A stretch of DNA of 14,482 nucleotides from Saprospiraceae bacterium (GTDB taxonomy: Bacteria > Bacteroidota > Bacteroidia > Chitinophagales > Saprospiraceae), in the NCBI GenBank assembly GCA_013042795.1, contig JABDPK010000025.1, forward strand, positions 1 through 14,482, written 5' to 3'. Positions 1-6,129 of the stretch are shown here, piece after piece. Below the pieces are notes generated by a model. The model was not told where the DNA came from and ran no database searches. It saw only the letters and a list, made by a program, of their open reading frames with translations. The translations under genes were made by a program, and so were the position numbers. The first letter of the stretch is position 1, and each line of letters starts with the position of its first letter.

Positions 1-366
1 CGGTTCAAAGGTGATGTCCAATTAAGATATCAGCTTCAGGTAGAGGATGCTGAACTGATCAGCCATTATGATCAGGTTGTATTTATCGATGCATTTGCAG
101 CCCAGGTAGAAAATGGATATCGGACAGAAAAAGTGGTCGCATCAGATGATTTTTCTTTCTCTACACATGAGGTTGCACCGGAAGCTATTATGTATTTATG
201 TCAAAATCTTTATAAAGTGAAGCCAAGGGCTTCAATATTACTTATAGGTGGGAAATCATGGGATATGAAAATAGGACTAAGCCCATATGCAAAGGCAAAC
301 CTCAGGAAGGCAATAGCTTATTTTAATGAAGTAATGACTGAAAAAGTATATTTAGTTAATAAATAA
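1..366 (+). CDS. [NiFe]-hydrogenase maturation protease (HycI/HoxW family), 5'-truncated by window edge
   Basis: Reading frame 1 is open from the first base to the TAA at 364-366 and gives the last 121 residues of a protein; an internal ATG at 133 is not the true start. Family knowledge: these endopeptidases clip the C-terminus of the hydrogenase large subunit after nickel insertion, in the cytoplasm. Seen here: a hydrophobic strand ending in Asp (VVFIDA, Asp30 of the visible part) and a later STHEVAPE segment (His56), which match the metal-contacting Asp and His of the family, then a strand ILLIGG and a C-terminal helix. The N-terminal GNxLxxDDGxG motif lies outside the window and could not be checked. 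It is followed by a strong hairpin, so it is probably the last gene of a hydrogenase operon lying to the left. The assignment is fairly secure at family level; which hydrogenase it serves is unknown. Confidence 0.72.
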   Translation, partial: RFKGDVQLRYQLQVEDAELISHYDQVVFIDAFAAQVENGYRTEKVVASDDFSFSTHEVAPEAIMYLCQNLYKVKPRASILLIGGKSWDMKIGLSPYAKANLRKAIAYFNEVMTEKVYLVNK

Positions 367-370
367 GAAA

Positions 371-396
371 GGGGTGAAGTCAATGTACTTCACCCC
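371..396. terminator. Bidirectional intrinsic terminator between convergent operons
   Basis: A perfect 10-bp inverted repeat (GGGGTGAAGT / ACTTCACCCC) with a 6-nt loop lies 4 bp after the hydrogenase-protease stop and 32 bp after the end of the minus-strand cytochrome c gene. Read on the minus strand the stem is followed by TTTCTTATTT, a good U-tract; on the plus strand the following CAGTCTTTAACTT is a poorer one. It most likely ends both transcripts. Confidence 0.8.
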
Positions 397-428
397 CAGT
401 CTTTAACTTAAATTCTATCCTTTTACTT

Positions 429-842
429 TTACTCGAAGGTTCTCATGTAATTGACAAGATGCCACATGTCCTCATCATAAGGAATTTTCTTTTCATAACT
501 TGGCATTTCATCACGGCCAAATTTTGACTTATAAAAAATGGCACCATCACTTTGTGCCTGAAATTCTTCTGTTGTAAAATCTCCTGCAGGAGTATCTAAT
601 TGTTCTGCTTTGTGACCGTCACCGAGTCCTTCCTTACCATGACAAGAAGAACAATGCTTTTTCCAAAGTGATTTTCCAATTTTAAGAGATTCAGAAGAAG
701 CTTCTTCCGGATTCTCCATATTTTCATATTTAGCCGGTACTTCCCACGGCTCTGACTGGTCAGGGCTTATTACAAACGAGTAAAACATAAAAGCCCCAAA
801 CAGGAATAAAGCGATTGAAAATATTTTTGTTGACATGTTCAT
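429..842 (-). CDS. Membrane-anchored monoheme cytochrome c
   Basis: This 137-residue protein is the last gene of the minus-strand respiratory operon. Residues about 5-25 form one hydrophobic segment that serves as an uncleaved signal anchor or signal peptide, then comes an acidic linker and a class I cytochrome c domain. Heme attachment is CSSCHG (Cys64, Cys67, His68); the likely distal axial ligand is Met113 in a DEMPSY segment, and the C-terminal helix is MWHLVNYMRTF, as is usual in small cytochrome c domains. It should sit on the periplasmic face of the inner membrane and pass electrons between the NrfD/ferredoxin module and a terminal oxidase, reductase or soluble carrier. The start may be Met1 or Met3 (ATG at 842 or 836). 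It lies 32 bp after the Ig-like gene, the widest gap in the operon. The cytochrome call is firm; its redox partner is not known. Confidence 0.9.
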   Translation of the reverse strand: MNMSTKIFSIALFLFGAFMFYSFVISPDQSEPWEVPAKYENMENPEEASSESLKIGKSLWKKHCSSCHGKEGLGDGHKAEQLDTPAGDFTTEEFQAQSDGAIFYKSKFGRDEMPSYEKKIPYDEDMWHLVNYMRTFE

Positions 843-874
843 ATAGTTTTCATTTTTTATAACGCAATGGAACT

Positions 875-1756
875 CTACGAAATTCCATCTTTTCTAATTA
901 AATAAAGTTTTATTCCAATGATCAGAAAGTGACCCCATACTGCACCCATCAACCCAACAAAAGTTAATAACATCCATACTGGTGCATTTGGAGTCCAAAG
1001 TGCCCTTTCTGCACGTTCAGCTTTTACCGGATTCAAACCCCACGGTTTTGTAATTGAAGCTCTTAATGTGCCATAATCATCAGTTTCAATCATCGAAGCC
1101 GTAATTTCCAGGTCATTTCCCTCATGTACCATAATGTCGTTTGGAAATTCAATCTCTAACAAACCTTCGTCGTTAGTTTCTTCTTCTGCAATTACAAGAT
1201 CACTAAACAATCTCGGTACTGATATTGTGACGATTTGTTCTGCCAAAGGTAACATGGAATCGGGCTCATAAGATTTTATTAACAGTTTATAGATACTATC
1301 TTCTTCTAAAGCTTCGATCGTTAACACAGCAGGTTTGAATTCAGCATCCCTGTCACTCCCTTTATATCCCTCAGAACCCTCAAATTCCGCAAGTATCGTA
1401 TAATAACCTTCTTCATTTTTTTCAAGGCGAGAAATATCTTCAATAATCATATTTGCCTTTCCGTCTTTATCTGTCTTCACAGTTCCCAGCTTGATATCCT
1501 CTTCAATCCCGACACCAATGATATTCACGTCAACATCGCTGACTCCCCTGTACACTTTATTGACCCTTGCCCTCAAATGGACATTTGTCTTCACGGAACT
1601 TTCAGACAACTGGATAACCTCAATACCCATTCTGGATTTAATCGTTTCCTTTTCCTGGGAAACAAGAAACCCGGGTGAAATCAGGAATATCATAAATATA
1701 ACATAGGATATAGACCTTTCTAATTCTCTTCTGATATTGAAATTTGATTTATTCAT
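875..1756 (-). CDS. Ig-like beta-sandwich protein with signal peptide and C-terminal membrane anchor, unknown function
   Basis: I do not recognise a named family. The 293 residues begin with a basic N-terminus and a hydrophobic segment (about 17-33), probably a signal peptide. Two beta-rich regions follow. The first (about 45-150) contains a VKTDKDGKANM turn typical of carboxypeptidase-regulatory or big Ig-like domains; the second (about 155-240) has a comparable NDEGLLEIEF turn. A strongly hydrophobic helix near the C-terminus (about 260-285) is followed by a short basic tail, giving a periplasmic protein anchored in the inner membrane. The start codon overlaps the stop of the NrfD gene by 4 bp (ATGA), so it is translationally coupled to it and probably belongs to the same complex. 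No cysteine pairs or heme motifs are present, so a structural or assembly role is more likely than a redox role. Confidence 0.75.
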   Translation of the reverse strand: MNKSNFNIRRELERSISYVIFMIFLISPGFLVSQEKETIKSRMGIEVIQLSESSVKTNVHLRARVNKVYRGVSDVDVNIIGVGIEEDIKLGTVKTDKDGKANMIIEDISRLEKNEEGYYTILAEFEGSEGYKGSDRDAEFKPAVLTIEALEEDSIYKLLIKSYEPDSMLPLAEQIVTISVPRLFSDLVIAEEETNDEGLLEIEFPNDIMVHEGNDLEITASMIETDDYGTLRASITKPWGLNPVKAERAERALWTPNAPVWMLLTFVGLMGAVWGHFLIIGIKLYLIRKDGIS

Positions 1757-3099
1757 GATGTCGCCATATTTTTTTCAGCTTCAACAATAGGATTGTTTTT
1801 AAAATCAGGCATTTTGGATACAGGAATTATAGTCACAAACTTTGCCGCCAGTGTCATAAACAAAAGGAATGAAGCCATACCTCCTATGGTTAGTGCCCAT
1901 TCGACCCAGGTTGCTGAATAGTGTACATATTCATCACGAATATCCTGGATTGGAATAAGTGCACTCTCTAAAGTCGGGACTATGATCAGGTAACGCTTGA
2001 CCCACATCGCAGAAACCATGAAAAAGGCAGCAAATGCGATCCAGCCTGTTTTCCTGGTGGACTTGAATGCCATTACTATAATCGGTAAGATGATACCTAC
2101 TGTATTCGCATACAGAAACCAGTATCCATATTCATCAGGGCTGAAAAGTTTATGCATGACTTCACCTTCCCATTTTTCAGATCCGTACCAACTGGTCAGA
2201 TATTCCGAGAATGTGAAATAACCATATGCTGATGCCAGGGCAAGCATCATATATCCAAGATACCTGAAGTGTTTGTCTGTTATATATTCATCAAGCTTGT
2301 AAAGTTTCCTGAACACCCATAAACTGACAATGATTACTCCTGTACCTGTATAAATTGCTGCCAATACAAAATAAGGCCCGAATATCGAACTGTGCCAGCC
2401 TGGCCTTAGTGTCATACCAAAAATCCAGGACAGAACAGAAGAAACGATAATGACCATTGGGACAAGTATAAAGGACATCAGGTTCATTGAAATAGCCAGT
2501 TGTCTTCTTTGTTCTGGCTTGTCTTTGTAGCCCATGGAAAGTGTCTTATATGCCCAGGTTCTGAATTTACCCACATTGAGAAATTCCGCATCTCTGTATG
2601 TAGCAAAATCTTTTATCAGCGATAAATAAAGAAATAGTAAACCGGCTATTATAAATGTGCTTATAGAAAATACATCCCAAACGATAGGGGATTGTAACCG
2701 GGGATACATAAAGAGGTAGTGCAGACGGTCAAGCCTGCCTACACACAATAATATAAATATAGGGCCAATAAATGCTGCACTTACTGTCACCAGCATTCCT
2801 ATACGCATTATCGGAGTTCGCCAGTCAACTTTCAATAAATGAAGAATACTGCAGATTACTGCTCCGGCATAACTGGTACCAATAAAGAATATGAAATTTA
2901 CAATAAACAGTCCCCACACTACATTATCCCGCATCCCTGTTACTCCATGGCCTTCAACTATCTGTAGATAGAGTGCATATAATCCAAATAAAATGCACAA
3001 AACCAGGAAACCAACCCAAATTTTCCATTTGGTACTGAATGTTTCCAGTATGGGAACAAATTTCTGAAGTTTTTCTTTCGTAGATGAGTCAATTCTCAT
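1753..3099 (-). CDS. NrfD/PsrC-type quinone-interacting membrane subunit with 10 predicted helices
   Basis: This 448-residue integral membrane protein shows about ten hydrophobic spans, near residues 25-48, 59-87, 98-122, 139-162, 203-230, 242-266, 281-306, 327-346, 352-378 and 397-424. Ten spans fit the ActC, DsrP, HybB or QrcD type of NrfD protein rather than the eight-span PsrC type. The last span begins with ATWVEWALTIGG, resembling the end of alternative-complex-III NrfD subunits. Family role: it exchanges electrons between membrane quinone and a periplasmic iron-sulfur partner. That partner is encoded directly upstream with a 4-bp overlap (ATGA), and the Ig-like gene downstream also overlaps by 4 bp, so the three are almost certainly made together. 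The catalytic enzyme it serves is not encoded in the window. The superfamily call is strong; the direction of electron flow and the substrate cannot be inferred. Confidence 0.88.
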   Translation of the reverse strand: MRIDSSTKEKLQKFVPILETFSTKWKIWVGFLVLCILFGLYALYLQIVEGHGVTGMRDNVVWGLFIVNFIFFIGTSYAGAVICSILHLLKVDWRTPIMRIGMLVTVSAAFIGPIFILLCVGRLDRLHYLFMYPRLQSPIVWDVFSISTFIIAGLLFLYLSLIKDFATYRDAEFLNVGKFRTWAYKTLSMGYKDKPEQRRQLAISMNLMSFILVPMVIIVSSVLSWIFGMTLRPGWHSSIFGPYFVLAAIYTGTGVIIVSLWVFRKLYKLDEYITDKHFRYLGYMMLALASAYGYFTFSEYLTSWYGSEKWEGEVMHKLFSPDEYGYWFLYANTVGIILPIIVMAFKSTRKTGWIAFAAFFMVSAMWVKRYLIIVPTLESALIPIQDIRDEYVHYSATWVEWALTIGGMASFLLFMTLAAKFVTIIPVSKMPDFKNNPIVEAEKNMATS

Positions 3100-4058
3100 G
3101 ATTCACGTTTTGAGCTGTTTTCAAAATAAGGTTTAAACATCTCCTTCATTTCATCTGAAACATTGTCCAATCCTCTTTCAGCAGGGAAGATCCTGTCACG
3201 AGGTGGCAGATAATACATTCTCGGTTGTGTACCCAATTCCTCCATATACCTGTACCCTGCCCTGTCTTTTATCAATTGACTGAATCTTATCGTTTCACTT
3301 CCATTGGTAACTGTGTCTTCATTGAGGTCACCAAAGTAAAACACGCCATTTGGACAAGCTGTGACACAATCAGGCAATTCTCCCCGGCGAACCATGTCAG
3401 GACAAAAATCACATTTATCAACAGTACCTATCATACTCGGAACCGAGGTTTCAGGAGAAGATGCACAAGACAGAATTTCTTCCGGTTGTTCTGGTTCATC
3501 CCAGTTGAATACCCTGGTAGAATAAGGGCATGCTGCCATACAGAATTTGCAACCTATACAACGTTCGTTATCAATCAATACAAGCCCGTCATCTCTCTTG
3601 AAGGTTGCATCAACCGGGCAAACTTTCACACATGGTGGATTATCACAATGAAAACACATTTTCGGGAACCAATAAGGTGCAGCCTTATCATTATCCTTGA
3701 GAAGTTTGACCTGGAGCCATTCCTTATCTTCCGGCTGATGGTGCATTTTCTGACAAGCTGTGATGCATTTCCTGGCATTCTTGCATTTCCCAAGATCGGT
3801 AACCATCACAAATGACCTGTTCGGAATTCCTTTTCGGGCTTCCTTGCCAACCACTAGCTCCTCTTCCTTCATGGGAGTGATTTGGGCATGGTTTACATCA
3901 ACCAACCTGCCATCTTGTGTGAGGACCTGCAACCTATCGGAATTTGTATTTTCTTCCTTAAATGAATTGCAGCCACAAATAGCACCAGCACATCCTGCAA
4001 CGACGCTTAACTTGATGAAGCCTCGTCGTGATTTTAAGTCGTTTTGGCTCGATTCCAT
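3096..4058 (-). CDS. Tat-exported [4Fe-4S] ferredoxin-like electron-transfer subunit (HybA/DsrO/PsrB type), probable lipoprotein
   Basis: The 320-residue product starts with a textbook twin-arginine signal, SRRGFIK at residues 10-16, then a hydrophobic stretch ending AICGC, so Cys30 may be lipidated after export. Four cysteine groups typical of DMSO-reductase-type beta subunits follow: Cys92/98/102, Cys135/138/143/147, Cys167/170/173/177 and Cys216/219/231/235. In the first group the second cysteine of the usual CxxCxxC is Ala95 (CKNARKC), so that cluster may be [3Fe-4S], altered or ligated from elsewhere; Cys198 is an extra candidate ligand. The protein would relay electrons in the periplasm between an enzyme and the NrfD subunit encoded next. 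It follows the 66-residue gene by 3 bp and overlaps the NrfD gene by 4 bp. A short LTQDGRLVDV segment (46-55) precedes the ferredoxin domain and recurs in the small upstream protein. Confidence 0.9.
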   Translation of the reverse strand: MESSQNDLKSRRGFIKLSVVAGCAGAICGCNSFKEENTNSDRLQVLTQDGRLVDVNHAQITPMKEEELVVGKEARKGIPNRSFVMVTDLGKCKNARKCITACQKMHHQPEDKEWLQVKLLKDNDKAAPYWFPKMCFHCDNPPCVKVCPVDATFKRDDGLVLIDNERCIGCKFCMAACPYSTRVFNWDEPEQPEEILSCASSPETSVPSMIGTVDKCDFCPDMVRRGELPDCVTACPNGVFYFGDLNEDTVTNGSETIRFSQLIKDRAGYRYMEELGTQPRMYYLPPRDRIFPAERGLDNVSDEMKEMFKPYFENSSKRES

Positions 4059-4061
4059 AAT

Positions 4062-4262
4062 TTATTTTTTTGAATGTATCCAGTTAAATAACTCTTTGTT
4101 ACTTGCTCTTTTAGTTTTTTCCTGACTGTCAATATATCTGGGGTCGATGAGGATGACTTCACCGGATTTGGTCATAGCCTTAATCATCGTCCCTTCTTTT
4201 GTGATCTTTCCATCCGGCCTGAGAAATACCTCAGTGAGAAATTTTCTGCGTGTTTTTGACAT
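4062..4262 (-). CDS. 66-residue protein with Tat-like RR motif but no hydrophobic core, unknown function
   Basis: This short reading frame sits within a packed operon, 22 bp after the beta-barrel gene and 3 bp before the ferredoxin gene, so it is probably real. Its N-terminus KTRRKFL looks like a twin-arginine consensus, yet no hydrophobic region follows; the sequence continues with charged residues. At residues 30-38 it has MTKSGEVIL, resembling the LTQDGRLVD segment that follows the Tat signal of the next gene's product. It therefore resembles the N-terminal 60-70 residues of such a ferredoxin without the membrane-crossing part or the cysteine domain. It contains no cysteine at all. It could be a cytoplasmic maturation or proofreading factor, a small structural subunit, or a remnant of a larger Tat substrate. 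No function is assigned. Confidence 0.6.
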   Translation of the reverse strand: MSKTRRKFLTEVFLRPDGKITKEGTMIKAMTKSGEVILIDPRYIDSQEKTKRASNKELFNWIHSKK

Positions 4263-4284
4263 TTGATGTTTAATTATTTCATTC

Positions 4285-5184
4285 TTAAAAATTCCAGAGG
4301 CGTGTCATATTGAAACCGATTAAGATTTCATTATCACCAAAAGATTGTTGGTTTAATGCATGGTTATACTGTGGAACAATTCCCCGATAATTCCCAATGA
4401 ATAACTGGAAAGCATGCGAACTGGTCACAAATTCAACACCAAAACTCAGGTTTGCTTCTGGATCAGCCTGCTCATGATCTGTAATTGGTCTGTCATAGCT
4501 AAAAATGAATGACGTTCCATCCGTGATTTTATATCTTCCCAGTATAGAAAAAGACATGTGATCATTTTCACGAACCGGTAATACTTCGCCAGCATCATTT
4601 TTAAAGGCTTGTACTGCATTAAAGTGTGAAAAATTGAATGATCCCTGTACAGATAATTTATCCGAAAACTTCCTTGCCACCATCAACTGGTGAAAAAAAC
4701 TGTAACGGTCTGTTCCGGTTTCGAAATTGGAACCATCCCTGGCATCAATAGCCATATTTCCATAATAACTCAAGGCAAGCGGAATGCGACCACTCCTTGT
4801 TTGCTCCAAAATGGCGTATTTGACATTAAAATCAAGGAGATGATTTTGTTTTGTTAATCCGAACCCTAATTGAAGTTTCTTTACAGCTACATAAGTAAAA
4901 CCTAACCTGATATTTGAAGGTGCAAAAATACCCCAGAAATCATCGTACCCATTCTGCCAGGTACCAAACCTGTGCATAATATCAAACTCGAAAGTTCCTT
5001 TGACAGGCACTATGGCTGTTTGATTATCAATTAATAAATTGCTCTCGAATAAATTTCTGACTGGTCTGTCAGGTTTCTTTTCTTCATCCTGTGCATTGAC
5101 AAAAGGTGCAGTTACCATCATCAATATGATTGTACTTACAAAAAGATGAATAAGCTTTATGGTGACGTTTTTCATTTTGATCAT
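4285..5184 (-). CDS. DUF5777-like outer-membrane beta-barrel protein
   Basis: The 299-residue product has a cleavable signal peptide with likely cleavage after VNA (residue 31). The mature part alternates polar and hydrophobic residues in many short strands and ends in an aromatic residue (RLWNF), as outer-membrane barrels do. The segment around residues 66-82, FEFDIMHRFGTW, resembles what I recall of the Bacteroidota DUF5777 family of predicted barrels; this could not be searched. Function in that family is unknown. Within this operon it follows the lipoprotein cytochrome gene by 6 bp and may provide an outer-membrane site or pore for that cytochrome or its substrate. A second ATG at 5175 (residue 4) is an alternative start. 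The barrel topology is well supported; the exact family less so. Confidence 0.72.
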   Translation of the reverse strand: MIKMKNVTIKLIHLFVSTIILMMVTAPFVNAQDEEKKPDRPVRNLFESNLLIDNQTAIVPVKGTFEFDIMHRFGTWQNGYDDFWGIFAPSNIRLGFTYVAVKKLQLGFGLTKQNHLLDFNVKYAILEQTRSGRIPLALSYYGNMAIDARDGSNFETGTDRYSFFHQLMVARKFSDKLSVQGSFNFSHFNAVQAFKNDAGEVLPVRENDHMSFSILGRYKITDGTSFIFSYDRPITDHEQADPEANLSFGVEFVTSSHAFQLFIGNYRGIVPQYNHALNQQSFGDNEILIGFNMTRLWNF

Positions 5185-5190
5185 GATTTA

Positions 5191-5577
5191 TTAATTATCT
5201 AAAGCGCCTTGAGAAATCCAGGCAAGAACTTTGGAATTGGCCTCAGCATCTGGGCCTGACAATGGCATCGGTAAATTTCTATTTCCTTTCATCCATTGGT
5301 ACAACTCACTGTTGGCAGGATTTGTCAGGTCGATATAATTACCGATAATAAGAGCATCATAGGCATTGGCAGGAGATAAGTCAGGTGGAATATCACCAAC
5401 TCCATGACATCCTGAAGTATTACAGTCTGTATTGAAAAAAGGTATAATGTCTTCAGAAAAACTAACCAGATTTGGATCGATTGGATCTTCTTCAAGGTAT
5501 TCGTTGTATGTACAACTCTGAATGGCTGCGAAAGCTAATAAACAAACCAGCAGCTTTCTCATTTTGCTCGTTATCAT
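5191..5577 (-). CDS. Lipoprotein cytochrome c-like domain with a CX4CH heme-binding motif
   Basis: This 128-residue protein is the first gene of the minus-strand operon. A short basic N-terminus and hydrophobic core end in AAIQSC, so Cys22 is a likely lipidation site. The mature part begins with the IIPFF run common in Bacteroidota and Planctomycete small cytochrome domains, followed by CNTSGCHG: Cys52, Cys57 and His58, with four residues between the cysteines instead of two. Met104 in NLPMPL is the expected distal ligand, and a C-terminal helix with AWISQGA closes the domain. Whether heme is attached through this wider spacing needs proof, although CX4CH sites are known in other multiheme cytochromes. 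With the barrel encoded 6 bp downstream it may work at the outer membrane. ATG codons at 5577 and 5562 are both possible starts; the second gives the more typical signal peptide. Confidence 0.78.
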   Translation of the reverse strand: MITSKMRKLLVCLLAFAAIQSCTYNEYLEEDPIDPNLVSFSEDIIPFFNTDCNTSGCHGVGDIPPDLSPANAYDALIIGNYIDLTNPANSELYQWMKGNRNLPMPLSGPDAEANSKVLAWISQGALDN

Positions 5578-5608
5578 ATTGATATCTTATGTTGATGATT
5601 TAGATAGC

Positions 5609-5616
5609 TAAACTTA
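5609..5616 (-). promoter_or_regulatory. Candidate -7 promoter box of the respiratory operon
   Basis: On the minus strand this reads TAAGTTTA, one mismatch from the Bacteroidota -7 consensus TAnnTTTG. No clear -33 TTG box is seen upstream, which would fit an activator-dependent promoter. Transcription would begin near 5602-5605, about 25-30 bases before the first start codon at 5577. Confidence 0.35.
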
Positions 5617-5638
5617 GTGAATACAGTTAAGGTGAATA

Positions 5639-5652
5639 TTGATATCAATCAA
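5639..5652. promoter_or_regulatory. FNR/CRP-family binding site (perfect TTGAT-N4-ATCAA)
   Basis: The 14 bases TTGATATCAATCAA match the FNR consensus exactly. The centre, 5645.5, lies about 41-44 bases upstream of the start point implied by the candidate -7 box at 5609-5616 on the minus strand, the spacing expected of a class II activator site. It is more than 100 bases upstream of the probable arsR start point, so the minus-strand operon is the more likely target. The match is direct; the regulator and the direction of effect are inference. Confidence 0.55.
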
Positions 5653-5661
5653 TGAGTGCAA

Positions 5662-5673
5662 TGACAATTGTCA
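5662..5673. promoter_or_regulatory. 12-bp perfect palindrome, possible second regulator site
   Basis: TGACAATTGTCA is a perfect palindrome of the form TGAC-N4-GTCA, the spacing used by FNR/DNR-type sites. Its centre at 5667.5 is 22 bp, about two helical turns, from the centre of the FNR-type box. It may be a tandem site for the same protein family, a nitric-oxide-regulator-type site, or the operator of the adjacent ArsR-family protein. Confidence 0.4.
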
Positions 5674-5746
5674 CATTTTTGTAAACAAGGTTTTTGAAGT
5701 TTTTTTATAAATACCTCATTATCAAGTCTGAAAACATTTTATTGGA

Positions 5747-5754
5747 TATATTTG
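5747..5754 (+). promoter_or_regulatory. Candidate -7 promoter box for the ArsR-family gene
   Basis: TATATTTG fits the Bacteroidota TAnnTTTG box exactly. It lies 17 bases before the ATG at 5772, predicting a very short leader, and it favours that ATG over the upstream TTG at 5694. No convincing -33 element was found. Confidence 0.4.
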
Positions 5755-5771
5755 TTAACGACAAAAATCAT

Positions 5772-6089
5772 ATGGCAGACTCAAATACCTACATCAAAAA
5801 AGAAGAAGCTGAAAAGCTGGAAAGAATTGCTTTTATCCTTAAAACGATTGCACATCCTCTCAGACTGGGTGTTATACACTTGTTGGAGCAATACCCAAGA
5901 CTTTCTGTTTCAGAGATATGTCAAAAGCTTAACTCGGAACAATCCCTGACATCACATCACCTTCAAACCATGAGACTTAAAGGGATATTGAATGTTAAAC
6001 GACAGGGCAGAAGTATGCTCTATTCACTCAAAGAAAGAGATGTATCTCTTATTATTGAATGTCTTGAGAATTGTGGTTGTAATATGTAA
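5772..6089 (+). CDS. ArsR-family winged-helix transcriptional regulator
   Basis: The 105-residue product (from ATG 5772) is a typical small ArsR/SmtB repressor: an N-terminal helix, IAHPLRLGVIHLLE (residues 26-39), the recognition helix around LTSHHLQTMRLKGIL (59-73), and a wing with RQGRSMLYSL (77-86). An upstream TTG at 5694 would add 26 residues unlike the family, so it is not used here. Cysteines sit at 50, in EICQKL before the recognition helix, and at 97, 101 and 103 in a C-terminal ECLENCGC tail. Cys50 aligns with the third cysteine of the E. coli ArsR arsenite site, while the two preceding ones are serine here. The tail could sense metal, sulfane sulfur or redox state. It is divergent from the respiratory operon and upstream of the molybdenum-cofactor genes, and could control either or both. 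Confidence 0.85.
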   Translation: MADSNTYIKKEEAEKLERIAFILKTIAHPLRLGVIHLLEQYPRLSVSEICQKLNSEQSLTSHHLQTMRLKGILNVKRQGRSMLYSLKERDVSLIIECLENCGCNM

Positions 6090-6109
6090 GCCAATCCAGG
6101 CAAAAAATT

Positions 6110-6129
6110 ATATGAATATTTTTTCATAT
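6110..6129. terminator. Weak AT-rich hairpin after the arsR gene
   Basis: ATATGAA and TTCATAT form a 7-bp stem around a 6-nt loop, 20 bases past the arsR stop, followed by TTTTCC. The stem has only one G-C pair, so termination would be weak and read-through into moaA is possible. Confidence 0.25.

Noticed and set aside
3225..4125. Long plus-strand open frames (3225-3815 and 3760-4125) opposite the ferredoxin gene
   Set aside because: They are antisense to a gene with clear cysteine motifs, overlap each other, and show no recognisable domain or credible start context.
5694..5771. N-terminal extension of the ArsR-family protein from a TTG at 5694
   Set aside because: The extra residues do not resemble the family, and a TAnnTTTG box at 5747-5754 would lie inside the extension.
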